Shown here one piece after another: positions 61,996 to 64,000 of a stretch of 64,000 nt of DNA. The DNA is from Szabonella sp046295215 (lineage in GTDB: Bacteria; Pseudomonadota; Alphaproteobacteria; Rhodobacterales; Rhodobacteraceae). Within the stretch, counting starts at the first letter, position 1. Every line of letters begins with the position of its first letter. The notes beneath the pieces are model-generated. The model did not search any database. It saw nothing but the letters and a program-made list of their open reading frames with translations, and was not told the origin of the DNA. The position numbers were made by a program, and so were the translations under genes. The stretch covers positions 1-64,000 of the forward strand of contig JBKBNP010000027.1 of assembly GCA_046295215.1 (NCBI GenBank), written 5' to 3'.

Positions 61996-62050
61996 AAAAA
62001 TACCTTCGGGGGTGAATGCCGGAGGCAGAGGGGGCGGAAAGCCCCCTGCG
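61985..62050. other. Conserved-looking intergenic hairpin element
   Basis: An A-run and TACCTTCGGGGGTGAATGCC are followed by the stem AGGGGGC / GCCCCCT (62029-62035 with 62041-62047) between convergent genes. I recall similar A-rich, GGGGGTGAAT and AGGGGGC-hairpin strings in many Rhodobacteraceae intergenic regions. It may be a bidirectional terminator or a dispersed repeat. Confidence 0.5.
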
Positions 62051-62060
62051 CCGCCTGCCA

Positions 62061-64000
62061 TCAGCGCCCGAATTTGCCCTTCAGCGCATCGGCAAAGGCA
62101 TTGCCCCCCGCGCCCTGTGTCGCGGGTGCCGCACTGGCCGGTCCGGCCTTGCCCTTGCCACGCGGCCCCGCCGGACCCCGCTCCGCCGCCCGTTCCCGCG
62201 CGGATTCGCGGGCCTCGGCACTGTCGGACCGCATGGTCAGCGCGATGCGCTTGCGCGCCACATCGACCTCGACCACGCGCACCTTCACCACATCACCCGC
62301 CTTCACCACCTCATGCGGATCCTTCACGAAACGGTCGGCAAGCTGGCTGACATGCACCAGCCCGTCCTGATGCACGCCGATATCGACAAAGGCCCCGAAG
62401 GCCGCGACATTGGTGACGGTGCCTTCGAGCATCATCCCGGGCTTGAGATCATTCATGGTCTCGACCCCATCGGCAAAGGTCGCCGTGCGGAATTCCGGGC
62501 GCGGGTCGCGGCCCGGCTTTTCCAGCTCGGCCAGAATGTCCTTCACTGTCGGCAGGCCGAACCGCTCATCCGTGAAATCGCGCGCATCGAGCCCGGCCAG
62601 CCGCGCCGATCCCATCACCTCGCGCAGATCGCGCCCGCAGGCCTTCACGATCCGTCGTGCCAGATCATAGGCCTCCGGATGGACCGAGGACGCATCAAGC
62701 GGCTCCTTGCCGCCCGCGATCCGCAAGAACCCGGCCGCCTGTTCAAACGCCTTCGGCCCAAGACGTGGCACCTTCAACAACTCACGGCGGCTGGCGAAGG
62801 GTCCGTTCGCATCGCGATGCGCGACAATCGCCTCGGCCAGCCCCGGCCCCACCCCCGACACCCGCGCCAGAAGCGGCCCCGACGCGGTGTTGAGGTCCAC
62901 CCCCACCGCGTTCACCGCATCCTCCACCACCGCCTCCAGACTGCGGCCCAGCCTGTGCTGGTCCACATCATGCTGATACTGCCCGACCCCGATGGATTTC
63001 GGCTCGATCTTCACCAGTTCGGCCAGCGGATCCTGCAAGCGCCGCGCGATTGACACCGCCCCGCGCAAGCTCACATCCAGCCCCGGAAACTCCTTCGCCG
63101 CCAGCTCGCTGGCGGAATAGACCGAAGCCCCCGCCTCCGACACCACCACCTTCGCGGGTTTCGGCGCAGACCCGGGCAAGACGGCCAGCATGTCGGCCAC
63201 CACCTTTTCCGTCTCGCGGCTGTGGGTGCCGTTGCCGATGGCGATCAGCGCCACGCCATGCTTGCGGATCAGTTGCGCCAGCGTGACCTGCGCGCCGCGC
63301 AGATCGTTCTTCGGCTGGAAGGGATAGACGGTTTCGGTGTCCAGCACCTTGCCCGTTCCATCCACCACCGCCACCTTCACCCCGGTCCGGATGCCCGGAT
63401 CCAGCCCCATCGTGGCCTTGCCCCCCGCAGGAGCGGCCAGCAGCAGATCCTTGAGGTTCCGGGCAAAAACCCGGATCGCCTCCTCCTCCGCCCGGTCGCG
63501 CAGATCGGCCATCAGGTCCAGCGTCAGCGAGGTCTTGAGCTTGATCCGCCAGGCCCAGGCCGCCGCCTCACGCAGCCACGCATCGCCCTTGCCCGCACTC
63601 TCCGCCCGCAAGGCTGCCGCCGCCATGCGTTCAGCCGGGCTTTGCCCGCGCGTCGCATCCGGGTCGATCACCAGATCCAGCGACAGAAACCCCTCGTTCC
63701 GCCCCCGCATCATGGCCAGAACCCGGTGCGAGGGCGCGGCTTTCCACGGCTCGGAATGGGCGAAGTAATCGGAGAATTTTGCGCCTTCTGTTTCCTTTCC
63801 GGCAACAACACCGGCGCTCAGCCGGGCATTGTCCTTCATATAGGTCCGCAACCGCCCCAACAGCGCCGCATCCTCGGCCAGTCCTTCGGCGATGATGTCG
63901 CGCGCTCCTTCCAGCGCGGCCTTCACATCCGCGACCGCCTCGGTGACATAGGCCGCCGCCAGCCGTTCCGGATCAGCCGCGCGGTCCGCCAGAATCGCCT
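62061..64000 (-). CDS. tex: Tex-family RNA-binding protein, C-terminal part
   Basis: The 3' 646 codons of tex; the start is beyond the right edge. In order: helical region with the Tex middle fold, a YqgF-like RNase H domain (ATMGLDPGIRTGVKVAVVD), helix-hairpin-helix repeats (NTASGPLLARVSGVGPGLAEAIVAHRDANGPFASRRELLKVPRLGPKAFEQAAGFLRI), and an S1 RNA-binding domain (LKPGMMLEGTVTNVAAFGAFVDIGVHQDGLVHVSQLAD) followed by a basic, low-complexity tail (RGPAGPRGKGKAGPASAAPATQG). Tex is a conserved nucleic-acid-binding protein linked to transcription fidelity and stress. Confidence 0.94.
   Translation of the reverse strand, partial: AILADRAADPERLAAAYVTEAVADVKAALEGARDIIAEGLAEDAALLGRLRTYMKDNARLSAGVVAGKETEGAKFSDYFAHSEPWKAAPSHRVLAMMRGRNEGFLSLDLVIDPDATRGQSPAERMAAAALRAESAGKGDAWLREAAAWAWRIKLKTSLTLDLMADLRDRAEEEAIRVFARNLKDLLLAAPAGGKATMGLDPGIRTGVKVAVVDGTGKVLDTETVYPFQPKNDLRGAQVTLAQLIRKHGVALIAIGNGTHSRETEKVVADMLAVLPGSAPKPAKVVVSEAGASVYSASELAAKEFPGLDVSLRGAVSIARRLQDPLAELVKIEPKSIGVGQYQHDVDQHRLGRSLEAVVEDAVNAVGVDLNTASGPLLARVSGVGPGLAEAIVAHRDANGPFASRRELLKVPRLGPKAFEQAAGFLRIAGGKEPLDASSVHPEAYDLARRIVKACGRDLREVMGSARLAGLDARDFTDERFGLPTVKDILAELEKPGRDPRPEFRTATFADGVETMNDLKPGMMLEGTVTNVAAFGAFVDIGVHQDGLVHVSQLADRFVKDPHEVVKAGDVVKVRVVEVDVARKRIALTMRSDSAEARESARERAAERGPAGPRGKGKAGPASAAPATQGAGGNAFADALKGKFGR

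Overview
The window looks like a chromosome segment of a high-GC alphaproteobacterium, most likely Rhodobacterales (Rhodobacter/Paracoccus/Roseobacter type). Evidence: the cytochrome c oxidase cluster order coxB-ctaB-small ORF-ctaG-coxC-surf1-thrC-M16 peptidase, a pyruvate dehydrogenase operon whose E1 beta subunit carries its own lipoyl domain, TRAP and polyamine-type ABC transporters, an orphan FliG, and an FNR-type box beside the oxidase genes. No rRNA, tRNA, CRISPR array or phage region was seen. The only mobile-element trace is the 3' end of an IS3-type transposase at the left edge.

Region 1 (1-17.7 kb). After the IS remnant and a small lysine-rich gene lies a minus-strand run of 13 tightly packed genes (16209 down to 737). 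In transcription order: class III aminotransferase, two related FAD oxidoreductases, a GcvT-like folate protein, two Rieske oxygenases, a polyamine-type ABC transporter (binding protein, ATPase, two permeases), a cupin related to DMSP lyases, a YtcJ-type amidohydrolase and a SAM methyltransferase. A BetI-like TetR regulator lies upstream on the other strand, with a GFA-family gene between. A perfect 26-bp inverted repeat resembling a BetI box sits 37 bases before the first gene. I read this as a regulated uptake and catabolic pathway for a methylated (quaternary ammonium or sulfonium-like) compound; the substrate is not known. It is the best candidate for an undescribed system here.

Region 2 (17.9-26.5 kb). 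Housekeeping carbon metabolism: two cyclophilins (one exported), then pgk, an SDR and class I aldolase, a FtsB/DivIC-like protein, and pdhA-pdhB-pdhC behind a 20-bp palindrome and closed by a strong terminator.

Region 3 (26.5-33.2 kb). A divergent catabolic cluster: Ldh_2-type dehydrogenase, SDR and Gfo/Idh/MocA oxidoreductase on the minus strand; TRAP transporter and GntR regulator on the plus strand. Probably sugar or sugar-acid use.

Region 4 (33.2-49.9 kb). Mixed single genes: purB with a tiny secreted cysteine protein, fliG with a near-match CtrA site, a DMT transporter, a lipid A acyltransferase, a DUF1223 protein, acnA, a YghU-type GST, a MobA-like nucleotidyltransferase, a large RTX/Hint surface protein with an 892-base upstream gap, a Tat-exported dienelactone hydrolase, a GNAT protein, and the mtnP-apt salvage pair.

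Region 5 (49.9-64 kb). FAD-linked oxidase, MBL-fold protein, GNAT, M16 peptidase, thrC, the cytochrome oxidase assembly cluster, tldD with an FNR-type box over its ribosome binding site, a small membrane protein and the 3' part of tex, cut by the right edge.
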